Shown here piece by piece: positions 8,165 to 17,285 of a stretch of 40,101 nucleotides of DNA; position 1 is the stretch's first letter; each line of letters opens with the position of its first letter. Made by a program: the position numbers and the translations under genes. Under the pieces are notes generated by a model. That model saw only the letters and a list, made by a program, of their open reading frames with translations, made no database searches and was not told the origin of the DNA. Origin of the DNA: Candidatus Hydrogenedentota bacterium (GTDB lineage: Bacteria; Hydrogenedentota; Hydrogenedentia; Hydrogenedentales; CAITNO01); the NCBI GenBank assembly GCA_012730105.1, contig JAAYBJ010000322.1, positions 1-40,101 of the forward strand, given 5' to 3'.

Positions 8165-9073
8165 CTATTTTTGGACGTCCACCTCGAAAATGTGCATGAA
8201 GGAATTATTGTCCTCAGGAATGAAAAAGAAGCGCAGGCCCTGGTCGAACGATTCCACGAAGAAAGGGTTCTGCGTCCAGGCGCGTCGTCCCGACGGACGC
8301 AGTGGCATGGGTAATTGATACTGTGCCCGAAGTTCGCTTATATGTACAAGGTCGATACCTCCCAGATGCAGGGAGGGAAGTTGTCGTCCCGGCTCGTTGT
8401 AGGTCCGCAACCCGGCACACAGCAGAAATGAAGTTCCGGGAACCCGCTGCATATCCTGGTAATCAATATAGTGGTTCCCGTTGATCTGTGTGTCCGGGTG
8501 AGCAGGGTCTGGAACAATCCATTCCCCATCGCGCTGTTCTGTTTTCCAACGATAGAAGCGGCGGGAGCCCCAGTTTACTCCTATAAGCAGGCGTTGCTCC
8601 GGAAAATGGGATACTGCCCCGAGGTGGTCGTCAAAGCGAAACACTTCCCTGCTCTCCATTGTCTCAGGATTTACCGCATACACAATAGCGGCGCTGTTTG
8701 GGCGATAGGCGGCAACTGAGACCCAGATATTCGTACCGTCAAAATCAATGCCACCAGGATGATATAGAGGGCCTTCGCCCAGTGTGATGCTTCGCAACAG
8801 AGAACCATGGCGGTCCATTTCAAACAGGTGTCCCGTGCCCTTTTCCGCCGCACGATCTATGACTTCCACGGAAGACAGGAAGAAACGATCACCCACAGCG
8901 GTCATACCCTGAGGATGGTGCGTGGGGAAGTTGAGTTCTCTCGTTTCCACGGGTATTCCCAGTGCACCGGGGCCCAGACTTCGAAACGCGGTTTCAAGGT
9001 TAATTTCTGCGGTTGTTGTACTGACAGCCGTCAAGAGGACCGGCAAAAGGATACGGTGAACGGCCGTGACCAT
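8165..9073 (-). CDS. secreted beta-propeller-like protein (DUF6454-like)
   Basis: 302 residues beginning with a hydrophobic signal peptide (about 1-22, ending STTTA). The mature part has repeated beta strands typical of a propeller: GMTAVGDRFFLSSVE, HPGGIDFDGTNIWVSVA, IVYAVNPETME, LLIGVNWGSRRFYRW, QINGNHYIDYQDM and NSFMHIFEVDV. It resembles the DUF6454 family, whose function is not known; the family assignment is from memory and moderate. AGGAGAG lies about 9 bases before the ATG. It is the last gene of a three-gene minus-strand set with a DUF1080 protein (15 bp away) and a Gfo/Idh oxidoreductase, so a part in exported glycan or glycoside turnover is likely. Confidence 0.65.
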   Translation of the reverse strand: MVTAVHRILLPVLLTAVSTTTAEINLETAFRSLGPGALGIPVETRELNFPTHHPQGMTAVGDRFFLSSVEVIDRAAEKGTGHLFEMDRHGSLLRSITLGEGPLYHPGGIDFDGTNIWVSVAAYRPNSAAIVYAVNPETMESREVFRFDDHLGAVSHFPEQRLLIGVNWGSRRFYRWKTEQRDGEWIVPDPAHPDTQINGNHYIDYQDMQRVPGTSFLLCAGLRTYNEPGRQLPSLHLGGIDLVHISELRAQYQLPMPLRPSGRRAWTQNPFFVESFDQGLRFFFIPEDNNSFMHIFEVDVQK

Positions 9074-9088
9074 GAAGGGCCTCTCCTG

Positions 9089-9847
9089 CTATTGTTGGAC
9101 GTGCTGCCGAGCATTGTTGACGTTGCGCTGTTGGGCGGACGGAATTGGCGGCGCATGGGGCCGGTCGAGGTCCACAATACGGATATTTCGCCAGAATACC
9201 TTGCGCGCCACCGGGTCTTTGCTGCCATGTACCTGAAGGGCGATGAATCCGGACGCGGTCATGGAATCTTTTAAGTCTGCGGCAGGAACCCCGTTGAGCC
9301 AGGTTTTGATGGAATCGCCACGTGCTTCGATACGAAAATGATTCCATTCGTTTTGTTTGAAGGCCCTTTGCGCTTCCGGTTTATCCTTAACGTCCTGTAG
9401 CCAGCCACGGCGTCCCTCGTCATAAATGCCGCCGCTCCAGGCACGATCGGAAGGATCAATCTCCACCTGGTAACCGTGTACCCGGCCGTTGTCATATTCT
9501 GGATAGCTGTTGCTGCGGATTTGTACGCCGGAATTCATCTGCGGGTCCACCTTGAATTCCAGTTCGAGGATAAAGTCGCCATATAGCGTATCCGTGCAAA
9601 GGAATGAGTTAGGCGTACCGCTGACGGGCTTACCATTTACCACGCGTCCGGGCACGGTGATGCCCACGATGACTCCGTCTTCTACTTGGTATTCGGCCTT
9701 GCCGCCCCGTTGCGTCCAGCCGTCCAGCGATTTACCGTCAAAAAGGGAAACCCAGTTTTCATCCGTATCCGTATCCGCCACCGCTACAACACCCGCTGAC
9801 AATACAAGCACCACCACGGTAGCCATAATGCATTTAAAATTGTTCAT
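9089..9847 (-). CDS. secreted DUF1080 (3-keto-disaccharide hydrolase-like) protein
   Basis: 252 residues from the ATG at 9847 (AAGGA about 9 bases before it); the frame opens further upstream at 9895 but that would overlap the preceding gene and spoil the signal peptide. Residues 1-25 are a signal peptide. The rest is the concanavalin-like jelly roll of DUF1080: WVSLFDGKSLDGW, FILELEFKVDPQMNSGVQIRS, GYQVEIDPSDRAWSGGIYDEGRRGWL, and WNHFRIEARGDSIKTWLNGV. Members cleave 3-keto-glycosides after oxidation of the sugar C3 hydroxyl. The gene follows a Gfo/Idh oxidoreductase by 29 bp, the partner expected to make the 3-keto sugar. Periplasmic location is inferred. Confidence 0.88.
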   Translation of the reverse strand: MNNFKCIMATVVVLVLSAGVVAVADTDTDENWVSLFDGKSLDGWTQRGGKAEYQVEDGVIVGITVPGRVVNGKPVSGTPNSFLCTDTLYGDFILELEFKVDPQMNSGVQIRSNSYPEYDNGRVHGYQVEIDPSDRAWSGGIYDEGRRGWLQDVKDKPEAQRAFKQNEWNHFRIEARGDSIKTWLNGVPAADLKDSMTASGFIALQVHGSKDPVARKVFWRNIRIVDLDRPHAPPIPSAQQRNVNNARQHVQQ

Positions 9848-9876
9848 CCTATGGTATCCTTGTGCTAATTTACGAT

Positions 9877-11166
9877 TTATCCTTCGAGCGACCATTCGCC
9901 ACGCATTTCGCGGGCGAGCATACCGTTGGCCTCCGCATCCTCCTTAAACTGCTCGGCCTTGGGATCCCAGACAAGCCGGCGGCCCAGCAACATGCTTATA
10001 TTTCCCAGATTGCAGAGCGAGGAAGAGCGATGACCAACCTCCGCGTTACAGATGGGCTGTTCGCGCGATACGACGCAATCCAGGAAATTCCTGAAATGAT
10101 CGCGGCTTTCATACAGATGAATCTCGTTTTCTCCAATTTCCTCTTTCAGGATGGTATCCGGCACCGACCGTATTTCCTTGCGGTCCACATAAATGGTGCC
10201 CTCGCTTCCCTCAAACTGCATGCCAAACTTTCCGGTCTTGCAGGTCAACCGCACCCCATTTTCATAAATACATTCAAAAAACACCCGGGTCGCCGTGGTA
10301 AAAATTCCGGAAGCCGGAAAAATGCCGTTGCCGCTGATCTCCACCGGACCGGAGTCGTCCATGTCCAACGCCCATTGGGCAATGTCAAGGTTATGGGCGC
10401 CAAAATTGGTGACTTGTCCACCGCTGTAATCCAGGATAAAACGAAAATTATAGTGGCAGCGATCGGAATGATATTCCGCATAGGGCGCCGGTCCCAGCCA
10501 CAAATCATAGTCTAAACCTTCGGGTACAGGCTCCGGCACCCACGTGGGTGAACACTGCCGATTGTTGTCCGGAATACCTATATGCACGCTATGCAACTTA
10601 CCTATACGGCCGTTGCGAACCAGTTCACAGGCTTGACGGAAACGCTTATCGGAACGCTGCTGGCTGCCGGTCTGAAGAATACGCCCGGCCTCCTTCACCA
10701 CGTCGCTGAGCACGCGTCCTTCGCGAATAGTCAAGGCCAGGGGTTTTTGCACATACATGTCTTTGCCGTGCCGGGCTGCATCCAGGGCGGGAAGCACATG
10801 CCAGTGATCCGGCGTAGCGATACACACAGCGTCAATGTCGTCCCGGCGTGTGATTTCGCTGAAATCGTTGCAGGCGGCGCAATCGGTATTGCCGTAAAAC
10901 TTGTTCACTAACTGCCGGGCCTCTTCCCGGTGGGCTGCGTCCACATCACACACAGCCAGCACCTGTACATTCCTGTTGCGCATGAAATTCTTCATGTTGT
11001 CGATGCCCTGGCCACCCGTGCCGATGATGCCCATCGTGATGCGGTCGGACGGCAGGGCGCGTTCCCGCGCGCTAAAAGCCGATGCAGGAATGATGGCAGG
11101 GAATAAAGACGCCGCCGCTGCAGATTTCAAAAACGTTCGTCGATTACAGGGTTTCGATTTGTTCAT
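9877..11166 (-). CDS. Tat-exported Gfo/Idh/MocA-family oxidoreductase
   Basis: 429 residues. A twin-arginine signal (NRRTFLK, R9-R10, then an Ala-rich helix) sends it folded across the membrane. The NAD(P)-binding loop GIIGTGGQG is at about 47-55; CDVD follows, then ATPDHWHV, and VQKPLALT, the family EKP motif with Gln in place of Glu. The C-terminal half is the usual alpha/beta substrate domain (NFGAHNLDIAQWALDMD). Exported members often oxidise sugars at C3. It heads an operon with the DUF1080 protein and the propeller protein, suggesting oxidation followed by cleavage of a glycoside. GGAAG lies about 10 bases before the ATG. Cofactor is probably carried in tightly bound, as for other Tat-exported members (inference). 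Confidence 0.9.
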   Translation of the reverse strand: MNKSKPCNRRTFLKSAAAASLFPAIIPASAFSARERALPSDRITMGIIGTGGQGIDNMKNFMRNRNVQVLAVCDVDAAHREEARQLVNKFYGNTDCAACNDFSEITRRDDIDAVCIATPDHWHVLPALDAARHGKDMYVQKPLALTIREGRVLSDVVKEAGRILQTGSQQRSDKRFRQACELVRNGRIGKLHSVHIGIPDNNRQCSPTWVPEPVPEGLDYDLWLGPAPYAEYHSDRCHYNFRFILDYSGGQVTNFGAHNLDIAQWALDMDDSGPVEISGNGIFPASGIFTTATRVFFECIYENGVRLTCKTGKFGMQFEGSEGTIYVDRKEIRSVPDTILKEEIGENEIHLYESRDHFRNFLDCVVSREQPICNAEVGHRSSSLCNLGNISMLLGRRLVWDPKAEQFKEDAEANGMLAREMRGEWSLEG

Positions 11167-11503
11167 TACACTCTCACTTCCATTCGTAAACTATCCAGCC
11201 TGACATTTTCCGCAATTCGCAATAATTCCCGGTTAACCCGTAAGGCCGCCAATCGCGTCAACCTTGCCCTGAAGCATACCTGACACCGATGCAGGCAGTA
11301 AAGGAATCACAATCACCGGGACGGCATATCACGTACCTTTTTAAGACCGAAGTATCCATGATTATGTTTCATTTCACCCGGCGGAATCCGGCACACGGGG
11401 CCGTCATTGCGGGGAATGCCAGGATGAAGAAGCCTAAAGCAACAGTTGTTCATCCTTCGTTGCCCGGTGGTATACTTCATGACACACAATGCGGGATATC
11501 ACA
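11167..11503. other. divergent intergenic region between oxidoreductase operon and sulfatase 1
   Basis: 337 bases. Apart from the extended -10 element at 11468-11476 (listed separately), I see no gene, RNA or clear repeat. It must carry the promoter of the minus-strand Gfo/Idh operon, but no confident -35/-10 pair for it was found. Confidence 0.5.
11468..11476 (+). promoter_or_regulatory. extended -10 promoter for sulfatase 1
   Basis: TGGTATACT fits the TGn-TATAAT extended -10 pattern. A start site near 11483 would leave a leader of only about 20 bases before the ATG at 11504. TTGTTC, 19 bases upstream of the -10 hexamer, is a possible weak -35. The same nine bases occur on the minus strand before moaA. 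Confidence 0.5.
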
Positions 11504-12880
11504 ATGACCACACGAAGAGACTTTCTTAAAACCGTTGCGGGTACGCTGGGCATGGCTGCCTCGACCTCCCCGATAACCGCCTTAGCCCAAGACATAACCG
11601 GCGTGGAAGAAAAGCGCCCGAATTTCATCCTGATCATGGCCGATGACCTGGGCTATGGCGACCTTGGCTGCTATGGCCACCCCAGCAACAAAACTCCTCA
11701 TCTGGATCAATTGGCTGAAGAGGGCCTTCGGTTCACCGATTTCCATGCCAATGGCCCCATGTGCTCGCCGACCCGGGCAGCGCTGCTGACCGGGCGCTAC
11801 CAGCACCGGCTGGGCCGGGAATTCGAGGGCGCTCTGTCCGCCAAGTCGCCCCATATCGGCCTGCCTCTGGAGGCAACAACCCTGCCGCAGATGTTGAAAC
11901 GGGCCGGTTATGCCACCGGGATGTACGGGAAATGGCACCTGGGATATCATGCCCCCAGCCTGCCGAATTATTTCGGCTTCGACGACTTCCGGGGGCTGCT
12001 GACCGGAGACGGAGACCATGTTTCCCACGTCAGCCGTTCGGGCGAAGAAGACTGGTATCACAATGAAAACATTGAAATGGAGGAAGGCTACAGTTCAGAG
12101 CTGATTACCAGGCACAGCATTGATTTTATGCGAAAAAACAAGGATAAGCCCTTCTTGCTGTACGTGGCCCACCTGGTGATTCATTTCCCCTGGCAGGCGC
12201 CCGGCGAAAACGCCCATCGCAAGGTCGGCATGGATTACTGGAGCCTGGAAAAGCTGGGCCCCCATCCCGAAGGAAGTGTGAAACCTGTGGTTCGGGAAAT
12301 GGTGGAGAGTCTGGATCAGAGCATCGGCGCAATTATGGCAGCCCTTCGGGAACTGAAGTTGGACGACAACACTTTTGTGTTGTTCATGTCCGACAACGGG
12401 GGCTATCTAAACTATGACGGCCTGTTCAAAGGCGAAATATCCAGCAATGCCCCGTGCCGAGGGCAGAAAACGGACGTCTGGGAAGGGGGGCACCGGGTGC
12501 CAGCCATTGCCTGGTGGCCGGGCAGAATTGCACCGGGGGCGGTATCTCATGAAACCGCCATAACTATGGACATCCTGCCAACCTGCGCCACCCTGGCATC
12601 GATTCCCGCACCGCCGAACCTGGACGGCACAACACTTGTTCCGCACTTGTTCGAAGGAAAGGGCCTCCCGGAACGGGATCTTTTCTGGCGTATTGACGAC
12701 GCAAAGGCCGTTCGTCGGGGTCCCTGGAAACTCATCGCGGAAGGGGATCAGGTATTTCTATTTAATCTTGAAACGGATATCGGCGAGCGGGAAGACATAT
12801 CCGCCCGGCACCCGGAAGTGGTAAAGCAACTGCTCGCCTCCTTACAGGCCTGGGAGCGTGATGTGGACAGCCCTACATAA
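11504..12880 (+). CDS. Tat-exported type I sulfatase (sulfatase 1)
   Basis: 458 residues from ATG 11504, where the Tat signal TTRRDFLK begins directly; an ATG at 11489 is in frame but adds five residues without a better ribosome site. The formylglycine signature CSPTR has C87 as the residue converted to the catalytic aldehyde. Metal-binding ADDLGYGD (D47, D48) and the late FMSDNGG are present, as are GKWHLG and WPGRI. It would remove sulfate esters from a carbohydrate in the periplasm or outside. The substrate cannot be told from the sequence. No formylglycine-generating enzyme or anSME maturase is in the window. The gene stands alone on the plus strand between two minus-strand operons. Confidence 0.92.
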   Translation: MTTRRDFLKTVAGTLGMAASTSPITALAQDITGVEEKRPNFILIMADDLGYGDLGCYGHPSNKTPHLDQLAEEGLRFTDFHANGPMCSPTRAALLTGRYQHRLGREFEGALSAKSPHIGLPLEATTLPQMLKRAGYATGMYGKWHLGYHAPSLPNYFGFDDFRGLLTGDGDHVSHVSRSGEEDWYHNENIEMEEGYSSELITRHSIDFMRKNKDKPFLLYVAHLVIHFPWQAPGENAHRKVGMDYWSLEKLGPHPEGSVKPVVREMVESLDQSIGAIMAALRELKLDDNTFVLFMSDNGGYLNYDGLFKGEISSNAPCRGQKTDVWEGGHRVPAIAWWPGRIAPGAVSHETAITMDILPTCATLASIPAPPNLDGTTLVPHLFEGKGLPERDLFWRIDDAKAVRRGPWKLIAEGDQVFLFNLETDIGEREDISARHPEVVKQLLASLQAWERDVDSPT

Positions 12881-12935
12881 ATCGCCTGATTAGCCTGACG
12901 CATCTTCCTATTCCTGACGGTCTGCTGAAAGCGCT

Positions 12936-15473
12936 TTACCAGGCAATATTCACGTTTCCCGTCACGTTCTCAACGACAAAATGCCTGCCGTACTTCGGGT
13001 CCCCTTCCTTGAGTTCAATTTTTCCCACATGGTACGGATAACTCGAATTGATGGCAATACGCACATTGCCTGCATCGCAGGAGGTATCCGGATAGAACCG
13101 CAACGTCGCGTTATCAAGCCCATTGACCTGCAACCTTCTGCGAACGCCATAATGTCCCGAGTGCGCTTCCCTGCAGGATAATAAGCCTTCTTGTTGCCCG
13201 TCAATAAACACGCGGCATTCCCGGTGCCACGCGCGGGGCATGACATAGGATGCGCGGCCCTCATCAAGCCAAGTCTCATAGCCGATGAGCAAGGGCGCGC
13301 CCTGGGGAAAGCGGAACTGTTCCGTTACAGTAGCGTCGGGACTATATCCCGACAGAAAGAAGCCATTATGCTTCCGTGCAACGCATACCAGGGGATTGGG
13401 CTGTTCCGGCAGTTTTTTTCTGACGGAAAAGTCATAGCCGAAAGACTGCAGCGCATAACGCATCAAAAGTTCGCCCTGAAACCATGCTCTTGGGTCATCG
13501 ACCGGCAACAGGCGCGCCCCGTTTCGATAGTAATTTGCGTTCACACCCCGGACCCAGACCAGCCCGCCCCCATTCCATTCCGGCACTACCCTGGACACAC
13601 CCACCACACGGCTTTGCCCATCTCTTGATACCGAGGCCAGGACCTCGGTATCCGAAGCATGTTGCACCGCGCGCAGCGGGCCGCCTCCCGTCAGCGAACG
13701 GTGTTGAATTTTCATCGGCCAGTTCCCTGTTTCCAGGCGGTCCGGGTTCTTTGCCAAGGCCAGGGTAAATTCCCCTTCCAGCGGTTCGGCCAGACGCACT
13801 CCGAGCAATTCCCGCATACCCTCGCCGGCATGATCCAGGGGACCATAAAGAATTACATGCCCCCCCTTCCTGACCGTATCCAACAGGCCTTCCTCCAGTG
13901 CAGTACCTCCATCGGGCACGATGGACACCAGTATGGATTCGGCATAGAGCCCCGGCTGCGTCGTTCTCGATGTCAGAAAATTGCGCGTGGATACCACTGT
14001 ATTCACCGGGAAGCCGGTATTCACCGCCCTGCACATGAACCAATCACCGAACAGCACCTCCTGAACCCTCGGGTTCGCCGAAAAGGTCATCTCATGGTAT
14101 TCCTCAAAGGGATATATCCATACCACGGGACCCGGCTGATCGGGACTGTCGGCCCGCCCACGCAGGATATGGGGAATCACTTCGTTCGGCACTTCCACCG
14201 GCATTTCCCCAAAGGAGTTATCAACCGTCAGGAACAAGATGGATGATGGCACCTGCATGGTACCGGTCGAATCGATACGGGCGACCGACATGGGCAGATA
14301 AATGTCATGCGGCTCCCGCCCGTACCGGTCCAGCCAAGGACTATTCAGCCACCATGGGTCATGGGTGTAATACCGGAACGGATAATCCTCCCCCGGGATT
14401 TCCGCGATGTGCGACATATACCCTACCAATTCCAGCCCGAAGTTGCCGTCCAGCGCGGCCCAGGGGGAATTCGGCGGGGGCGCCATATTGAAACCGCCCT
14501 GGTATATCTCCCGCAGCGGAACGCCGTCCGAGGCGAGGTCCATGCCCGTGGACAGATTTGTGCCCCGCGTCTCTATCAGAAATTCGGGGCATTCCCTACG
14601 GAATAACCGCCAGAAATCCAGGATCTTTTCCCGAACAGCGGGCAACCCCGCCGTGTCAAAACGCTCGCCGTCGAAGACGGCCCCGGTGCATCCCCAGGTT
14701 TCCAGTCCGAACCCGAAGCCGTTCGATAACCACAAATAGTCAAAGGACAAATCCTGCAGGAAATGTTGGCACTGCTTCCCGAAGAAAGTACCAAAGGGCG
14801 TTCCTTCGGGAATGCCTTCCGGGAAACCGGCATAACGTTCCTGGTCTTCTTTTAACACGGAATAACTGCACACCATGGTGCCCTTCCCCATGGTGTCGCC
14901 CAGACAGATCTCCGGATGCCGTTCATATTTGAAAGGAGAATTCGCGAATTCAGGACCGGGATCGAAGGTGGCCCCCACGCGCACGGGCTTACCGGTCACT
15001 TGAACGCCCACGCTTTTAAGAACCGCCACAATGTGCTTCAAATCAGCGTACGTAATTTTTGGAGGCTGCTCCATATACAGGAAGGCCCGCTGATGCAGCG
15101 AGAGATGCTCGGGGCCTGATCCGACTTCCACCTTGGAATTTGCGCCGCCGATGTACTTTGCCCATTCCATCTGTTCCGTGAGATCGCCTTTGTAAGCCAG
15201 AATTTCCGAGCCGTCAGCGGTCCATAACAACACGGAAACGCCCTCCGCATGCCGGGTCAACGGCCACCACTGGCGAAATAGTTCTTCACACGTTTCCCTG
15301 ACGTACGCCTCCTCCAGGCTTTTAAAAGGCTTAAGGCTCATTTCCAGGGTAACGTTCTTGATCCCCGGATAGTCCAGCACCTGGTCCATGGGCCGCTCCC
15401 CGTAGACACCAAAAGCCGCGAGACACGCCAGTGACAACACTACCTGCATTCGAAACAAGCGCCTTTCATTCAT
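12936..15473 (-). CDS. large secreted protein of unrecognised family, possibly glycoside-active
   Basis: 845 residues from ATG 15473, which has GGAGGT 9 bases before it and starts a signal peptide (to about residue 25); the frame runs open to 15560. I do not recognise the family. The first 450 residues have a barrel-like rhythm with NVTLEMSLKPFK near the mature start, FDYLWLSNGFGFGLETWG, and ECPEFLIETRGTN, acidic residues after strands as in TIM-barrel glycosidases (inference only). Around 580-610 LLDTVRKGGHVILYGPLDH resembles the Rossmann-like trimerisation domain of GH42-type enzymes. The C-terminal 200 residues look like beta-sandwich modules (VFIDGQQEGLL, LRFYPDTSCDAGNVRI). It lies 91 bp downstream of sulfatase 2 on the same strand, so they probably share a substrate. 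Confidence 0.65.
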   Translation of the reverse strand: MNERRLFRMQVVLSLACLAAFGVYGERPMDQVLDYPGIKNVTLEMSLKPFKSLEEAYVRETCEELFRQWWPLTRHAEGVSVLLWTADGSEILAYKGDLTEQMEWAKYIGGANSKVEVGSGPEHLSLHQRAFLYMEQPPKITYADLKHIVAVLKSVGVQVTGKPVRVGATFDPGPEFANSPFKYERHPEICLGDTMGKGTMVCSYSVLKEDQERYAGFPEGIPEGTPFGTFFGKQCQHFLQDLSFDYLWLSNGFGFGLETWGCTGAVFDGERFDTAGLPAVREKILDFWRLFRRECPEFLIETRGTNLSTGMDLASDGVPLREIYQGGFNMAPPPNSPWAALDGNFGLELVGYMSHIAEIPGEDYPFRYYTHDPWWLNSPWLDRYGREPHDIYLPMSVARIDSTGTMQVPSSILFLTVDNSFGEMPVEVPNEVIPHILRGRADSPDQPGPVVWIYPFEEYHEMTFSANPRVQEVLFGDWFMCRAVNTGFPVNTVVSTRNFLTSRTTQPGLYAESILVSIVPDGGTALEEGLLDTVRKGGHVILYGPLDHAGEGMRELLGVRLAEPLEGEFTLALAKNPDRLETGNWPMKIQHRSLTGGGPLRAVQHASDTEVLASVSRDGQSRVVGVSRVVPEWNGGGLVWVRGVNANYYRNGARLLPVDDPRAWFQGELLMRYALQSFGYDFSVRKKLPEQPNPLVCVARKHNGFFLSGYSPDATVTEQFRFPQGAPLLIGYETWLDEGRASYVMPRAWHRECRVFIDGQQEGLLSCREAHSGHYGVRRRLQVNGLDNATLRFYPDTSCDAGNVRIAINSSYPYHVGKIELKEGDPKYGRHFVVENVTGNVNIAW

Positions 15474-15564
15474 CACCACAAGACCTCCGGTTTGATTAAC
15501 TCGCTTTCTGTCACCCTCTTTTCTCAAGGCAATGCATACAGACGTATCCGTGCGTCCCATGAAA

Positions 15565-16995
15565 TCATTTCACACCTGCAGTGGGATATTGCTTGTCGGG
15601 TTGCCAGATGGCTTTCCCTTTGTATACCGAGCCGACGGGATAGCGGGAGTCGGGCCGGACGGCCTCTTCCATTATGGATTCCATTTTCTCCACGATGTCC
15701 GGGTGATGTTCCGCCACATCGGTCGTTTCGCCGATGTCCCTTTCGAGGTTATACAGTTCGATGCGCGAATCCCGTCCCAGGCGGACCCCCTTCCAGTCGC
15801 CCATGCGCACGGCCTGGTCATAGCGGTCGCGGCAGTGCCCGTAGTCCCAATACAGGTAGTTGTGGGGTTCCGCTACCCGGCCGCCGGTGAGGGCATCCAC
15901 AATGGAAATGCCGTCGATGCCGGGCGGCGCTTCCGTACCGGCCAATTCGGCAAAGGTCGGCAGCATGTCCCAGAACGCGATCATCTCGTCACTGGAAACA
16001 TCCGCAGGTATTCTGCCTGGCCAGCGCGCTATCATGGGCACGCGGATACCGCCTTCCGTCAGATCCCGTTTAAAGCCATGCAAAGGCCCACTCGTATTCA
16101 AATGTTCCGGCGTGCCTTCATGGCCCCCATTGTCGCTGGTAAAGATAACAAGCGTAGTGTCGGCTAGACACAGTGCTTCAAGCAGCGACAGGATGCGTCC
16201 CACATCCCTGTCCAGCCTATGGATCATGGCGGCGTATTTTTTCGCTTTTGCGCTCCAGTCTTTTTCGGTATACGGGTCCGTGGAAGGCACCGCCAACCCG
16301 TCGGGGTCTTCACTTTCCGCTGAGAAGTGGGGAAGTGTGAAGGCACCGTAAAGGAAGAAAGGACGATCCTTGTTCTCCTTGATAAAGCCCAAGGCCCGTT
16401 CCACAATCAGGTCATGGCTGTAATGGACTTTTGACAGGCTGTTTCCGGTCAGTTCGAGGCGGCCTTCATCGTCGTCAAGATACTCGGTGTAGTAGTAGTG
16501 AGCGTGGTCCTGGTTAAGATAGCCGAACCAAGTGTCAAAGCCCTGGTTCGTAGCCCGGCCCGCCGTGCCGGCATCCCCGAGGGACCACTTGCCGAAACCG
16601 CCGCAGCGATACCCGGCCTGCTTAAGAACTTCGGCCATGGTAGTGTCCTTCTCTTCAAGGTACGTGCAGTAATGGGGAACATTGTCCCGGGCCGGTGTAT
16701 GGCCATTGTGCTTCCCTGTCATAAGCACGCTCCGCGACGGCGTGCAAACGGGTCCACCCGCGTAGGCCTGTGTAAAGCGCACCCCCTGGGCGGCCAAGCG
16801 GTCGATATTCGGAGTCTGAATTAACTTCTGCCCGTAACAGCCTAGATCACCGTAACCGAGGTCATCCGCCATGATGAAGACAATATTCGGCCGCCGGCCT
16901 GTCAATAACGCCGACGCTCTCACCGTCGATGATGCCATTGGAATGACGGCGGCTCCGGCCATACATGCGGTTTTCAAAAAACTTCTTCTTTTCAT
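15565..16995 (-). CDS. Tat-exported type I sulfatase (sulfatase 2)
   Basis: 476 residues from ATG 16995 (AGAGGA about 7 bases before it); the open frame extends to 17022. A Tat signal KRRSFLK starts at residue 2. CTPSR carries the formylglycine cysteine C84; ADDLGYGD (D44, D45) and FTSDNGG supply metal ligands; GKWSLG and RWPGRI are family landmarks. It is only a moderate relative of sulfatase 1 and is closer to arylsulfatase A-like environmental enzymes such as those with TGKHNGHTPARDN. It should desulfate a glycan in the periplasm after cofactor formation by a maturase that is not encoded here. It precedes the unrecognised 845-residue secreted protein on the same strand. Confidence 0.92.
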   Translation of the reverse strand: MKRRSFLKTACMAGAAVIPMASSTVRASALLTGRRPNIVFIMADDLGYGDLGCYGQKLIQTPNIDRLAAQGVRFTQAYAGGPVCTPSRSVLMTGKHNGHTPARDNVPHYCTYLEEKDTTMAEVLKQAGYRCGGFGKWSLGDAGTAGRATNQGFDTWFGYLNQDHAHYYYTEYLDDDEGRLELTGNSLSKVHYSHDLIVERALGFIKENKDRPFFLYGAFTLPHFSAESEDPDGLAVPSTDPYTEKDWSAKAKKYAAMIHRLDRDVGRILSLLEALCLADTTLVIFTSDNGGHEGTPEHLNTSGPLHGFKRDLTEGGIRVPMIARWPGRIPADVSSDEMIAFWDMLPTFAELAGTEAPPGIDGISIVDALTGGRVAEPHNYLYWDYGHCRDRYDQAVRMGDWKGVRLGRDSRIELYNLERDIGETTDVAEHHPDIVEKMESIMEEAVRPDSRYPVGSVYKGKAIWQPDKQYPTAGVK

Positions 16996-17285
16996 TTCGA
17001 TCCTCTTTATTCCCACAGGCACGGCAGTAGAACCGGAGATTACTATCGGACGGCCCGGCTGCCCATCAGCGCGATCTTGCCCTTGCCGTTATTCGGCCTA
17101 TGGTAACGGTTTGTTCTCCGCCGTGTAAAGAGGTCACCCCCGCCCAGGGTCCAAGTGGACTGGGAAGCCCGGCCGTTGCTTGTTGAACTGGAAAGGTTCA
17201 AGGGGGTATGGTGTCCTTTCAGCCTCTTCGAGTTTGCCTTAACTTTTTCTGCGCTCGGATATGGATCACGCAAAGGAGCAGTCCC
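16996..17285. other. divergent intergenic region, no gene recognised
   Basis: About 290 bases between sulfatase 2 and the PHP-LamG gene. A 76-codon minus-strand frame (17043-17273) has a low-complexity, Arg/Ser-rich translation and no ribosome site, so it is not called. Promoters for both flanking genes should be here; none is clear. Confidence 0.4.

Noticed and set aside
17043-17273. 76-codon minus-strand ORF upstream of sulfatase 2
   Set aside because: No ribosome site and no protein-like composition; treated as part of the intergenic region.
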